From positions 620,001-684,000 of the forward strand of contig JABMCL010000958.1 in the NCBI GenBank assembly GCA_018857735.1: 64,000 nt of DNA. The letters are read 5' to 3'. This stretch comes from Alviniconcha marisindica. Taxonomy: Eukaryota; Mollusca; Gastropoda; Provannidae. This document shows, piece by piece, positions 44,641-56,600 of this stretch; within the stretch, counting starts at the first letter, position 1; the number at the start of each line of letters is the position of its first letter. Under the pieces are notes generated by a model that did not search any database, had not been told where the DNA came from, and saw nothing but the letters and a program-made list of their open reading frames with translations. The position numbers and the translations under genes are program-made.

Positions 44641-47600
44641 CTGCAACAAACAGGTCAGCACGATCAGCATGATCCCCAAACTTTGTTTCTCAATACTCAC
44701 AGTCATGTGCAATTTACTACTACTGACAGGGGCCAAGTACAAACACACCTACAACAGACATGACAGGGGTTAGTATGATCCCCAATCTCTGTCTCTAAAT
44801 ACTCACAGTCATACACAATTCCCTACTGACAAGGTACCAGCACAAACACACTTGCAACAAGATCCATTGCCGACCATGCTCAGCAGCAGAAACACCGGTG
44901 GCTTGACACTCACACAAACATTCCTTGCTGACCCAGATCAACAGCAGAAACATCAGTGGCCTCACACCCACACAAACATTCCTTGCTGACCAGGCTCAGC
45001 AGCAGAAACACCGGTGGCCTCACACTCACACAAACATTCCTTGCTGACCAGGTTCAGCAGAAGAAACACCGGTGGCCTCACACTCACACAAACATTCCTT
45101 GCTGACCAGGCTCAGCAGCAGAAACACCAGTGGCTTCACACTAACACAAACATTCCTTGCTGACCCAAATCAACAGCAGAAACACCGGTGGCTTGACCAA
45201 GCCATAACAACAAAAGGGGAAAGGGCAGATGGTGACCCATAGGCAATTAATCCACGACTTGAGAACAAAAACAACCCCGAAACACTATTCAATAGATCAT
45301 AACAGACCTGAAAGACCCTGGAAGACAGGGTACTTTAGACATTTTACATAGCATTTACACACAGCAATACAGCCTTAAAGAGTGCTTCTTATGATTTTAC
45401 CTTACACTTTTTCCCAGTCCCCTTCAAATAAACAGATAAAGTCATAAGCAAAACAAAACTGGCTTAAAGCGTAGCTCTTCCTCTCCATCTATAACTGGCA
45501 CGTAAGAAGTACCCTGCCAGTTTGCTAGTTTGGAGAAAATACCCAGAAAATCTCAACGCTGTTTTCTACTGCAGACTTACAAAACCTACCTCCCAGCAGC
45601 CGACCTTCCCCTTCCAGGTTTCCCTCCACCCCTTTCTTCCAGTTGCGCACAATGTTGCTCCACACGCTGGCTCGCAGGAAACCAGAGATCAGCATCCACC
45701 GCTCTTGTGGGCCATAGAACCGCCGCTGTCACAGTGAAAGCATAAAACTGATAACAATAGCATTCTACTCTGTTCTGATCTGTGCTACAACAATAGCATT
45801 CTACTATGTTCGGATCTGTGCTACACTTAATTGGCCCAAAATGGGTTGGCTTTTTCTTTTTCTATTACAGCGAAGGCATGCAACTGATAACAGCAGCATT
45901 CGGCTCTATTTGGATTTGTGCACTTAACTGTCCAAAATGGGATGAATTTTCTGCATCTTTTTATTACACACATTTATGCCAGACTTTTACAGGTACAGCT
46001 TGGTTTGGTACATTTGCCTTAATTATGACCCTCTCAGGTGACTTGGTATTAAATAAATAAACAAATTCCAAATAACTTTGAAGTTTAACCAACCATGTGG
46101 GTAGCTGTGTCAGGTAGGAGTGAAAAAGTAGTGCTTTTCTACTGCTCCTACTGCTTTTATCTCAAGAGATCTCCACTCTGTCTCTCTCTATATATATCAT
46201 AGCAACTGTACAGCAACAAAACTCAAAAGCATCACAACCAACCTCAGTGTCTAAATAGATGCCATCAGCTTCCAGGAAGGGAGCAAATTCCTCCACCCCT
46301 AGTGTTTCGTGGACCACGGCATACAGTGGCACATTGCGCAGCTTCAGTTCCGGGCGAATCTGGGACAGTTCCAAGGCTTCCTGCACATTTATGCACAAGT
46401 GGCCCCATTGTGAAATACACACGCTTCATAACTTATTGTTCATGTCTTAACTACTTTGTGTCCAGTACTTAAGCTTGCTTGATGTGATGTTACATGTAGT
46501 TGTTTGCATGTACAGGTCTGGGGAGTGGGGGGTTGGGGTGGGGTGGGGGGTAGGGCTGGGTGGGGGGAGGGGAGGACATGTGTGTGTGCATGTGTGTGAG
46601 AGAGAGGGAGGGGGGGAGGCACTGGGAGGGGGGGGGGGGTCTTTGACAGCACTGAACTTGTTTTTGTGTATATGTGGATACATACATTACTGAGTGCATT
46701 TTGTTACAGAAGCATTGCCAGAACACTGCTAGTAAATTATGTTTTACTTGTTCTAATCAATGCAACCTTCCTGTGCAAATCAGAGTAACCAATGAAAGGA
46801 AGTACGAATGGAGCGCACCAGGATACAATGCTCCTGCTTTTAGTCTGTCACTTGGAGAAAAACAAAACAGAGAGAAGTATCATTCTCATCCATTTACATT
46901 TTAACTGCATAGAGTGCCTAATCTCATTTTTTCAGCAAATGGTAAGAACCAGAAAAGAGTAGAAATAATAGAACCTTCTTGTGAGTTTATTTTTTTCAAC
47001 TGTTACTTTTTACTTGGTTCCTGTTATGTTCTTTCTATTTGATGTTACAGTCTCCAAAATTACTTTTAATAGTTATAAACTTTTGAACATAACAGTTACA
47101 ACTGCTTCGTTGTTCCCTGCATTAATTAGTTGTATTTGTAACAGCTTCACTGTTTACTCTAAAAACTTCCGTTTACTTTGTGATATACTTCAGTAGCTTT
47201 GCTGTCTGCTCTTAGTGACAGAGGATGTACCAAAACAACTATAGGGATATTTTGGAGCTGATTCTAAATTTTGTGAAACAAGTGCTAAAAAGGTGTTTCT
47301 TGTTTTATCTGAGCCTTTTTCTCCATCTTTAATTGGCACATATTATAGGATGTCTCCATGGTAAAACTCCCCCCCCCCCCCAACTGCTAGATATGACACA
47401 ATGTTAACGCAACCCCAGTGAGAAGAAGAAGAAATATGTCCTATAAAACACTATTCTCTAACCAGAGTTAAACTCACTGCATTGCACAAACTACTCATGA
47501 CAAAAACCACGTTAACATACATTTCAACAAAAATAACCTTAAATATTGTAATGTACCATAAACATATCACCTAGCAAACAATAGCTACATATCTACACAA

Positions 47601-48281
47601 CACACACACACACACACACCCATGCACACACCAGTCAGTCCCCATTCACCCACTAAAATCTGCACACGGAAAACAGATCTCTAACTTACCTCTCGGCAAA
47701 GGGAACAGCCTGGTCGCCTTACAGCCATGATGACAGCGCCAGTGTTTTCCCACAACTCATTGGCCTGCAAAGATCAATTCTGGTTCAGACTCCATTCAAG
47801 ATGATATAGATATCTACACATTAGGGAAAGCCCATAAAATTTCTCAGAAGTTTAGTTCCCACAGTGTTGACTTTCAAACAGACCCAATGCAGGCCTGACT
47901 AACAATGGCCTTTTTATATATATATCCTTTCATTGTTTCAAGAAAGATCATCAAGTGCTTCCTCCTAGGTGATCAATGGTGGAAGATCCTTGGCTTCGTG
48001 CCTACAGGTAGTGTCTCAAGCTCCTAACTCTCCAGATCTCCAAAGACACATGCCACTTCTGATGTTAGTTTGCCCATCAAGCTATAGACCTGCTCTGTCA
48101 TTTCTCTTGACTTGGTCATGTCCAGGACAGTATGTCCATGGGAGTCTTTCAAAGTGGATGGCAAACATGGTGGATCATAGATACAAGTGTGGGCTTCCCA
48201 TTCCACTTTTTGCTTGTCAATTCCATTTCTTTTTTATCCATTCCACTTTTCATTTGTCAAATTCCATTTCCATTAACTGAG

Positions 48282-48321
<40 letters not shown>

Positions 48322-48663
48322 GAGAGAGAGAGAGAGAGAGATGATGATGATGTACTTTATTACACAAGGTCAAGGGTAATGATCTAAGCAGGGTTTTTTA
48401 AATACTTTTTTTTATATTTTATTTTTTACAAATCTGGCCCTGATGACAAACACAACAACACTTAATATATGAACAGAGCACTTCACATCTGCTCATACTG
48501 CATAATTTACATTCATATAGTGCTTTCCTGCACTCCAAAATGTTGACACAGTCACAGAGCTATCAAATCTTGAGGAGATAACCCTGATCAAGGCTTCAAG
48601 AAATATCTGAAATAACCCTGGGTAGAACTAGAATGCCATTTTAGCCAGTGATATGGTATATAA

Positions 48664-48730
<67 letters not shown>

Positions 48731-49725
48731 GTAAAGGAAAATACATCAAAAATGCAATTATGCATATATATGAACAGATGTGAAATGTCTTCACAAAGTG
48801 TCATCAAGCAAATGTTGGGATATGTCAGAAGCATGACCACCAACTGTATTTACACAATTTTATTTTTCAACAGGACTTTTAAAGTGAATCTTACATTCAA
48901 TGCATGCTGCATTGTCAGACCATTTGTTGCTTTTATCTGAATGGAACTGAAGTGGAACAGATTGGCTGTATGTGCTGCAGTTTCTTTCTCTCTTCTTTCC
49001 TCGTCTGCTGCACTGATTTCAGCTGAACAGATTTTAAACTGATCAGTAAAAATCAGAATCCATTCCAATGATGATCCAGACTGGGATTTGTCCTGGTTGA
49101 AACTGAAATTGTGATCTATGCTGGTACAGTGGTACTGGCAGGATTTCAAATCCTACCATCAAAAATGTTCTAAGAATGACATCTGGCACATGAACAGAAG
49201 CTAGCAAAGAAACAAACCTCAACAAACAGTTTAACAGAAACATTTGACGTGTATCAATTACACTGTACCAGCCAAAAATCTGAGGCTATTAAGCATCACT
49301 CGCATCACATTAAAATTTTTAACATACTCAACAACAGGTTTCTTTAACTTAAGACTAGGGGCAAACATGGATGTACACATTACATGGCACCCTAGGCAGA
49401 GAAGCAGTTCACCCTCAATTTGTTCAAGTTAAACAAATAAAGCCGTTTATTTAACTGCCAAACAAGCATTTTCACAAAGACTCTAGAGAGTCAGACAAAC
49501 AATGCACAGGGATGCACACTCGCACACACACATAGCAACCATGGGAAGCCTCACCTTAAACTTACGAGGCTTTTTATCCATGGTGCTAAGAGTAGTTTCA
49601 GCCAGGTAGTCCAAGGAGGCTGGCTTAGGCGCTGGGACGAAAGGGTTATCTGGCAGGTTGCACAGAAGAGCCATCCCCACAGCTACTGCTGCTAGGCCCG
49701 TCAAGGCTTTGGACACTCCTCCCAT
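44513..49725 (-). CDS. PRXL2A: Peroxiredoxin-like 2A (FAM213A/PAMM family), five coding exons
   Basis: Coding exons on the - strand: 49725-49555, 47764-47690, 46380-46243, 45725-45590 and 44640-44513. All junctions are GT-AG and in frame, giving 215 residues (human PRXL2A has 229). It is a thioredoxin-fold redox protein of the AhpC/TSA-like group; the mammalian protein is linked to antioxidant defence. N-terminal hydrophobic segment (about 6-23), then SLDYLAETTLSTMDKKPRKF, the CxxC site RRPGCSLCRE (C77 and C80), VPLYAVVHE, RRFYGPQ, EGNLEGEGRLLGG and YEYREKEFGD, all in family order. The start at 49725 is chosen because it gives the family-like hydrophobic N-terminus; an in-frame upstream Met exists at 49890. 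The gene converges on KAT6. Confidence 0.96.
44641..44862 (-). pseudogene. Two decayed tandem copies of the PRXL2A exon 5 5' half
   Basis: A unit of about 105 bp beginning gatccccaaactcc (44572, inside exon 5) repeats at 44671 and 44777. Each copy contains the region equivalent to the exon start and acceptor. The copy at 44671-44757 keeps a TTGTAG acceptor and the GVFVLGP-type start but reaches a stop after about ten codons. The copy at 44777-44860 has a disrupted acceptor. Confidence 0.85.
44869..45200. repeat. 58 bp satellite, about six units, in PRXL2A intron 4
   Basis: The unit is gctgaccaggctcagcagca + gaaacaccggtggcctcaca + ctcacacaaacattcctt, repeated head to tail with a few substitutions per unit. 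Confidence 0.93.
45590..45725 (-). CDS. PRXL2A: PRXL2A coding exon 4
   Basis: Residues 129-173 plus the first base of Gly174: RRFYGPQERWMLISGFLRAS, then EGNLEGEGRLLG, the glycine-rich family signature. The acceptor is TGTGACAG and the donor GTAGGT; the outgoing phase is 1. Confidence 0.95.
45726..45955. repeat. Degenerate duplication next to the PRXL2A exon 4 acceptor
   Basis: The phrase cagygaargcat(a/g)(a/c)aactgataac with a following agcattc occurs at about 45732 and 45869, with further partial copies near 45785. The first copy begins at the exon 4 polypyrimidine tract. Confidence 0.6.
46243..46380 (-). CDS. PRXL2A: PRXL2A coding exon 3
   Basis: 46 codons, residues 83-128, with LKLRNVPLYAVVHETLGVEE and the strand ADGIYLDTE, as in the family. 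The acceptor is ATGTGCAG and the donor is GAG/GTTGGT, which is weaker than the consensus. Confidence 0.94.
46517..46642. repeat. G-rich tract in PRXL2A intron 3
   Basis: About 125 bases are dominated by G3-G13 runs separated by T, TA or GA on the + strand, ending in a run of about 12 G. Several four-run combinations fit the G-quadruplex pattern. The PRXL2A transcript is C-rich here. Confidence 0.85.
47690..47764 (-). CDS. PRXL2A: PRXL2A coding exon 2, redox CxxC
   Basis: 25 codons, residues 58-82, containing GAVIMAVRRPGCSLCRE. C77 and C80 form the conserved CxxC. The acceptor is CTTTGCAG and the donor GTAAGT. Confidence 0.96.
48282..48352. repeat. (AG)n microsatellite
   Basis: A long AG run with one GGAGG interruption, ending in GAT repeats, in PRXL2A intron 1. 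Confidence 0.95.
48668..48728. repeat. (TA)n microsatellite
   Basis: About 30 TA dinucleotides, in PRXL2A intron 1. It explains the YIYIYI frames here. Confidence 0.96.
49555..49725 (-). CDS. PRXL2A: PRXL2A coding exon 1 (residues 1-57)
   Basis: MGGVSKALTGLAAVAVGMAL gives a short membrane-like or signal-anchor segment, followed by the conserved LDYLAETTL helix region. The donor is TTTAAG/GTGAGG on the - strand; phase 0 out. Confidence 0.93.
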
Positions 49726-50700
49726 TCTGACACTTGACACTATGGCAAACAGTTGACTATGGAACGGTACACCAGGGGGTTGACGCTCACTGGTAGTAGC
49801 AGTACTGCTGTTCAAAAAGGCAATCCTGTCATACAGATGAAAACACAAACTTAGGCTCAAGTCACGCCCCTGACACTGTGATACTGGCATCTTACTTCTA
49901 TTTTTCTAAGGTGTAAAATTATAGATCTATTTGGGAGTATTTCTATCAATCTACGCATTCTTGAACATGTTTAACAAAAGATGAATGGCTATCAGACCAA
50001 GTGAGCCACCGCTAGCATAAGCAGTATCACGCTCCTGTATATATATATATATATATATTTGCTATTACATGATACAAAATTATGAAAAGTAGTGTACACG
50101 CCTTTTATTGTTTTAAAAAGTAAACCAGTATACCTGTGAGTTGACCTGCTACTAGTGCTAGTCCTTATGCTAAGTAAGTACTGCAGTGCTACTACCAGTA
50201 CTGCTAAGTACTACTGTACGTACTACTACTACTACTAGTGCTAATCTGATAACAAAACTGGCCGGCACACTAGAAACTGCCCTCATTCTTAACGAAAAGC
50301 ACTTCGCAAAAATAATCCTTTTTTACGAAAACCACGCTTTGCATTAGAATCTATATTTAGGTAAGCCTAGTCATTCTCAAGATGAGAAAAAGCTAATGCT
50401 AACCACGTGCACAAAACCGATGTGTAACCACTCTAAAAAACGAAACAAAAACAGACGCTCCATAATCCTAACTGACCTCTCTGAGTTTCTGTGTCCCTGA
50501 TTTTCGGACACCAAAGTAAACGTCTGCCCAGAAAAAAATGACCTCGGACAAGCCGACCACTCCAGACACAACAATTTTACTAATCGTGACTAACCTCTGT
50601 TGACAGCAGAACAACAGCGACTTTTGCCTCGTGTCAAGTTGGGTAACTTGTGTGCAAATATATATCACTTGCATACATTATCTCCCCTAAAGCGGTCTTG
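49726..50700 (-). promoter_or_regulatory. Likely PRXL2A 5' UTR and promoter region
   Basis: An acceptor-like CTGTATGACAG on the - strand (near 49835-49826) could join an upstream non-coding exon to the coding exon. Low-complexity TAC/AGT sequence lies at about 50140-50245 and a TA run at 50038-50059. No definite start site is visible. Confidence 0.25.
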
Positions 50701-53460
50701 TTTGGTGTGTATGCAGTCACAAACATTGCACAACAAAGGTCCTGATTACATCCTGCACAGGCCAGACTACAGGAAATATCTTGACTTTGCTCTGAATCAC
50801 TGCGTAATATAACCCCAACTGAATTTTTTAAATATTTTTTTAACATTACCAGACGGTACGTTTACGCCGCTGAAACCATCCAGTTATTGATGTACTATAA
50901 TGTGGGCACTGATTTTACACAGAATTCACTAGATCAGGATAATTATTTATAAGGAACAGATCATAAACTAGAGAACCCCTTTGTTCACATCCATGCATCT
51001 TCAGGCTCAAAACTCGCTAACGCATTCTACATCATCAGCTGACAGAGAATCTTCTACTGTTGCCATAGAGACCGTACGGACTACTAGGGACGGCGAACCC
51101 AGTTCGGCCGCCTCGACTTTCACACAGCTCCTGAGCTCTGACCGAGAATCAGCAGCCCCTTCAGTTTGTACTGGTTGTTGCAACTGACATGCATCTTGGG
51201 CCTGGAAGTGAAAACGGATGAGAAAATCGTTCATTTGCTGAAGATGGCAGAAGCTGACGGCGACGACTGCCATCATAGATAGGGCCACCGGGCAAAAGAA
51301 AGAGAGAGAGAGAGAGCACTGTACGCCTGATCCATTGTGTCAAGAATGCCATAACACCCAAACTCAACCTTTCTTGTTTTGTTTGTTTGTTTGTTCTACC
51401 GTCTGAAAATAATAATAATCTGAAACAAGAATGACTGCTAGCATTCAAAAACAAGATTCAAACACATAGAAGGTTAAAGAGAACGCTGTTTATTACGACA
51501 AAACGCAACATGCAAATTTTTGGGATAAGCCCCTTTTTCAAGCTACTTTTTTGGGGGGATAAGCCCCTTTTTCAAGCTATAAAACACGACTTAACAGTTA
51601 AATGGTGTCCAAGCACTGGACGCCAAAACAACAAAACAGCTCAACCGAAAGCCTGCAGATAAATATCATACATCTCATTTTTCACCCTTTAACTGCTGTT
51701 TTGTAGCTTAAAAAGGGGCTTACCCCCAAAATTTGCATGTTGTGTTTTGTTCTGCTGTCTCCACGATAGTCGTAGTGTCAGAATATTTATTTGCGGCCCT
51801 CATCAGGTGAAGAACATACACTGGTTAAATCGAGTTTCGTGACTGTATTACTGAATTTGGGGGAGCTGTCTGGAATCACTAATTACATTCAATACACTTG
51901 TAACCGTCTGATTTAAAACTGCCCCACATAACTGTGTGCCTTTGTTAGTTATACACTCTGATAAACACACACAAAACTACATCAGTCTGGGGTGAAATAA
52001 CTTTTTTAGTTTGTTCAAGTTTCCAGTTGATTTTTCACAAAACTAGTTCAAATGACTTTTTCCTTTAGTGGACGTATTCGTGCAACTTTTGTTTTTAAGG
52101 CCAGTAACCATGTAAACAATGGCACAGTAACTGTGACAAATCAGTTGATGAGAACTGACATGTTGGGATTGTTGAAAATAAATCTGATGTTAAGCTTGCA
52201 ATATGTATACAAAATTTACACACACACTCTTCTTTCTTCTGGATGACGTAGAACCCTAATTAGTGAAGAACTGACTGTAATTATATAGAGAGGTGTGGCA
52301 AGCGAAGCAAATTAAAGACAATTTCACCAAATTAAAAGCTATGGTATGTTTACACTAAAAAAAATTCAGCTGATGGCGGAGTGTTTTAACTATCACTGAT
52401 CCTGTTGGTGATTAGGCCTGTCCTTTGAACCATTCCTGAGATTATTATGATTATTATTCCTCCAGTGCAGATCTGAAGGCAGTCTGGGTCATGGCTGGTG
52501 AAGCATCTGTGAGAAAATATGCATGCACACGCACACACACACACACAGTGAATACTTATTTCAGTTGGTTTATTGATAACCGAAAAGAACTTATAATAAA
52601 TTTACCAATATTTATCATCCAGTCCAGTACAAACACATTGTGCAAACAAATTTTGACCGTAGTATGGTGGTTTTACAAACATAAATAATGTTGAGGTGTT
52701 TTTGAAACATTTTACGCATCTGTATTGATACTGCGAGAAGCCAGAAGGCAAATTTCTGTACTCAAGCAGATAGGTTGTTTTAAATTGCATGGACTTTTGG
52801 TGAAGTATGGTGCTGGAACAAAACAATGTACAGCACAGATTTATTTGGGCTCACTCTCCCCAGCCCCACTAAACTTTGGGTGCATTTGCAAATGAGTCTA
52901 TTGCTGAGTAAATTTGTTAATTTTTTTCTTTTTCTGGGGCAGCTTTATTACTCCTGTGCCAGATTCATTCCCACAAAATAAACTACTCAGCTTGGTTCAG
53001 ACCAAACATTTGTCATTCACAAATTTGTGTATTGAAAAGCAAAGATAATGTTAAAAATGTTGATGTTGTCATTTTTGCTTGTTTGTCTGATTACTATTGT
53101 CTAAAACTATTCACAATGCACTTGAAATGGTGAGTGGAACATGACAAGTCTCTGTTCAAGATCAAGACACTCCAGTTTCCTTCTGCAAGTCTGAAACAAT
53201 TTAAAACTGGGTACTCATGACAAATATGAACTGGCCTGGGACATGGTGAGTCTGTTCAAAATATCCCTTGAATGTTTTGGTTAGAGATTTGAATAATTTC
53301 AAAACTACTTACAATTCACACAAAATGAGCCTGTGGAATACAATGGGTCTCTGAGTTAAAGGCAGCTCAGATTTTTTTCTGTTTTACAGCAGTCTGAGCC
53401 AAAATGAGACTTCTGGTTTTTCTGCAGCTGAAAACATTCCCAAACTCCATGGTAACTGCA
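50700..53460. other. Non-coding region with a MITE and repeat fragments
   Basis: No gene was recognised. It contains a fragment at 51060-51145 (ggccgcctcgactttcacac, agctcctgag) resembling 6640-6675, and the inverted-repeat element at 51494-51753. Confidence 0.5.
51494..51753. mobile_element. Inverted-repeat MITE, ~50 bp terminal repeats
   Basis: The left end reads caaaacgcaacatgcaaatt, then ggataagcccctttttcaagcta. The right end is the complement: tagcttaaaaaggggcttac, then aaatttgcatgttgtgtttt. The left arm carries an extra copy of the ggataagcccctttttcaag block. There is no coding capacity. Confidence 0.8.
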
Positions 53461-53465
53461 ATTAA

Positions 53466-53634
53466 CCCTTTCACTGCCATCCTTGCCATGCTGTCATGAG
53501 CACGTGAAAGAATTCTATCAAAATGCAAAGTACTGAAAGTAGATTTGTTATAGGACCATCAAGTATACTGTTTGGAGGAGTGTATGTGGGCACTTTTCAG
53601 CCTGGAAATTTAACAGGCTGGGGCAGTGAAGGGG
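53466..53634. mobile_element. piggyBac-like TTAA MITE, copy 1 (169 bp)
   Basis: TTAA at 53462-53465 is followed by CCCTTTCACTGCC; the right end is GGCAGTGAAGGGG followed by TTGA, one base off TTAA. Terminal CCC...GGG with TTAA flanks is typical of piggyBac-derived short elements. The interior matches the copy at 58030. Confidence 0.8.
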
Positions 53635-53639
53635 TTGAG

Positions 53640-56600
53640 TCTCAGAGAGAATAAACTGATAAAAGCTGAAGCTGCATATAGCTGCTCCCTTCCAACAGCT
53701 TCATCTCAGTCCCAAAGTCCAAATCTGATTTGTTTGTTGTGATTTTGTTTGTTTATTTGTTAGTGCCTTCCTTTTTGCCCCTGTGACTATTGATACTTCC
53801 TGTCAATGTCAACATAATCACAGTAACTTTGTGTTCAGGGGAAACTTTTTAAAATGACTGCTGAGTTTGTGGTCTCCAAATTACAGTGTTACACAATGGG
53901 CAGAAAATCAAAACAAACACATCCACAAAATAATAAAGATCACAAGATGCATATTCTCTACCAAAACTACCTCGCGGAAAAAAAGGAAACATCAAGAAAT
54001 TACAGTTTCAAATCAACAAAGAAAACAATAATGCCCAGGTTTGCCACTATCCTTCCAAGCATAATATGTACACATGTCTTCCTTCCACATTGGGGGTTCA
54101 ACACAAGATCAAATATTTTCCTTCAATGTGGAGAATCAAGACCCCAAACTGATGTTGGATTTAGACATCAGCAAAATTACCAGTCATGTTCAGAGGAACA
54201 TTCTAAAAGTAAACATTCAGAAGGATTCAACAGCATAATGATCATTACAGTTTCTGCTGCTAATGCATACAAGTTGTGACACATGCATAAGTAGTGAAGT
54301 ACAAAACATGTAAACGATACACATACACCACATGGTCATGATACATTCCAATACATTTGTGAATAAACCAATGTGACTACACACCACAAAACAGCCTCCA
54401 CGTTCCCTGAAAAAGGTGACAGCACTCCCACTGGCCTGTCATATCAAGAGGTCTGTTCATCAACAGTTTTATTTAGTTTACAAAAGGACAATTCAAGGTC
54501 AAGTGAAGGAAGTGTGGGTCTAATAAAACCGGGCTAGTGTAATGTTTTCATGCATTCTTTCAATCCTTTTCCTTTGTTTGTCAACTAACAGGAGTGCAGG
54601 AGTTTGGGGCTGGTTTGCTTATGCACTGCACTGTCAATTCCATGGTTTGACTTCGTGCCTGTCTTGCTTTGGTGTGCACAGAATGCACTATGATCATTGT
54701 GCTTGTTAATAATCCCCTGTCCATTCTTCAGTAAGACATGGCCTTGTGGCCAGTATAGTCTGAAACAGAATGAGGCCCAGAGCACTCATGCAGAATCAAC
54801 ACACAATGGATTTAATTAGTGCTCGAAACACATCACGCAAACACAACAAAGACCCAAGTCATCTATCAAAACTCTCACTTGGCACGTGAGTAAATGCAAG
54901 GTACATGAACTCCACCAGAGGTACATGTATCCTCTTTACCTCTAGTACTTCTGAGGATGTACCTCTGGTGGAGTTTATTTACCTTGTATTTACATGCATG
55001 CCAGGTGAGAGCAAGCATAGGCAACTCAGGTCTTTGTTGTTGTGCTTGTGTGATGTCTTTCGAGCGTTAATTAACTCCCTTGTGTGTTGATTCTTGTGGC
55101 CTGCACAGGGAGATTAGGTAGTTTTGGGATTTTAACATCCCACAAACACTAGGATTATCAAAATGGTGATGCTGCCAATTTATAATGAAAAAAAAAGAAG
55201 AAGAAAATACGCTCAGATAAGGACAAAAAGAATGTCAGGCATATCTGTATCTGGCCAAGCAAACTGACATATCGGATCCAAATGCAGTTGGAAATCAAAG
55301 AGGGGTGTGGGGAGGAACATTTTACCATCTGCCTGTGCACAAGAACATTCTGGATTGCATCACCACAGGATAACACTGGGATTTTTTTTTGCATACACCG
55401 GTAGGACTTGGTAGTGCTGCTCTGCTCTGCCCCTGCTGAAGCAAGGCAATACAAATTCACCACATGGGATTACAAAGAGGTACCCCCCATAAAAAAAAAT
55501 GAAAAAAATGAATAAAAAAATATACATACACATGTATTTCAGCAAAGTACAACTGACATAGCTGTCAGCTCCTTTTGGGAGTAAACCTTAGTCCAGAGTT
55601 TGTGAACCTGTATTTCCCTTATGCAGGTGCGGGTCTTTTGTTTTTTTGCTGGTAGCAGCAGCATTTTGAATTCCAACTGGCACATGTGGCAGTGGAAGGA
55701 AGAAGCAATGTTGTGCTAATACACATGCACGACTTCAACTCTCACTTCTGAGATTTCTTAGCCTACTGCACTAGGCCAGTCAATGTGCATTTGGTGATGG
55801 CATGTGTCGGCTGCTTGTTTGACAGTTTTTCAGTCTTTGTGCTCAGTTTAAAACAACAAAATCTCATGAACATTATGTTTTCCTGTATTCATTTACCAAT
55901 ATGGCCATATCCCCCCAAAGTAATGAAGAAACTGTATTCTACACTGGTAAACTGTATGGATTGACAGGTATGAACTGAACAAGTGAAAGCTACATGTGTA
56001 TACCAAAATGATTCCACAGCAAACGTAGCAAACATGACCATCAACTGACCAACTGTACAAGAAATCAGATCACCTAGACATTTCATGCTGTGATAGGGTA
56101 GCAGACAACACACTGAAGTGTGGCTGTTTTGCCAAACAAAACACTTCAGCATACTATGTACAATTATTTTGAACACCGTCAATCATAAGGGATGAAAGTA
56201 TTGTTGCTTTTCTTCACCACTACCTGGTGCCAAAGTACTTTATACAAACTTCCAAAATCAAAGACCACTTGTCTGGTGCATGGGGCAAGCATACATACGA
56301 CTTGGAACAAATACAAAATTCCATTCAATGTTATAAGAAAAGTACAATACAGCTGGTAGATATTTTAGGACCAAAAAATCACAAGTACTTTATTTTTTGT
56401 TTCTTTCTTTCATATGTCTTTTTTTTCTTTCTTTTAAACAATGAAGTTTGATTGGAGAGGGGTTAAGAATTTGGTGGCTCCTGTTACTTTTCTAAAATAT
56501 CCCATTTGTAACTTACACAAAAGAGGTGTCCTTAAAACTGGGCAGGTGGTTCAATTTACTATCAACTTCCAAACTTTATGAAGTTTTTCACCAAAACCAT

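Noticed and set aside
44378..44773. Overlapping + and - frames around PRXL2A exon 5
   Set aside because: They are shadows of the exon and of its tandem copies; the conserved frame is the spliced - strand one.
48653..48843. YIYIYI membrane-like frames
   Set aside because: They are translations of the TA microsatellite on both strands.
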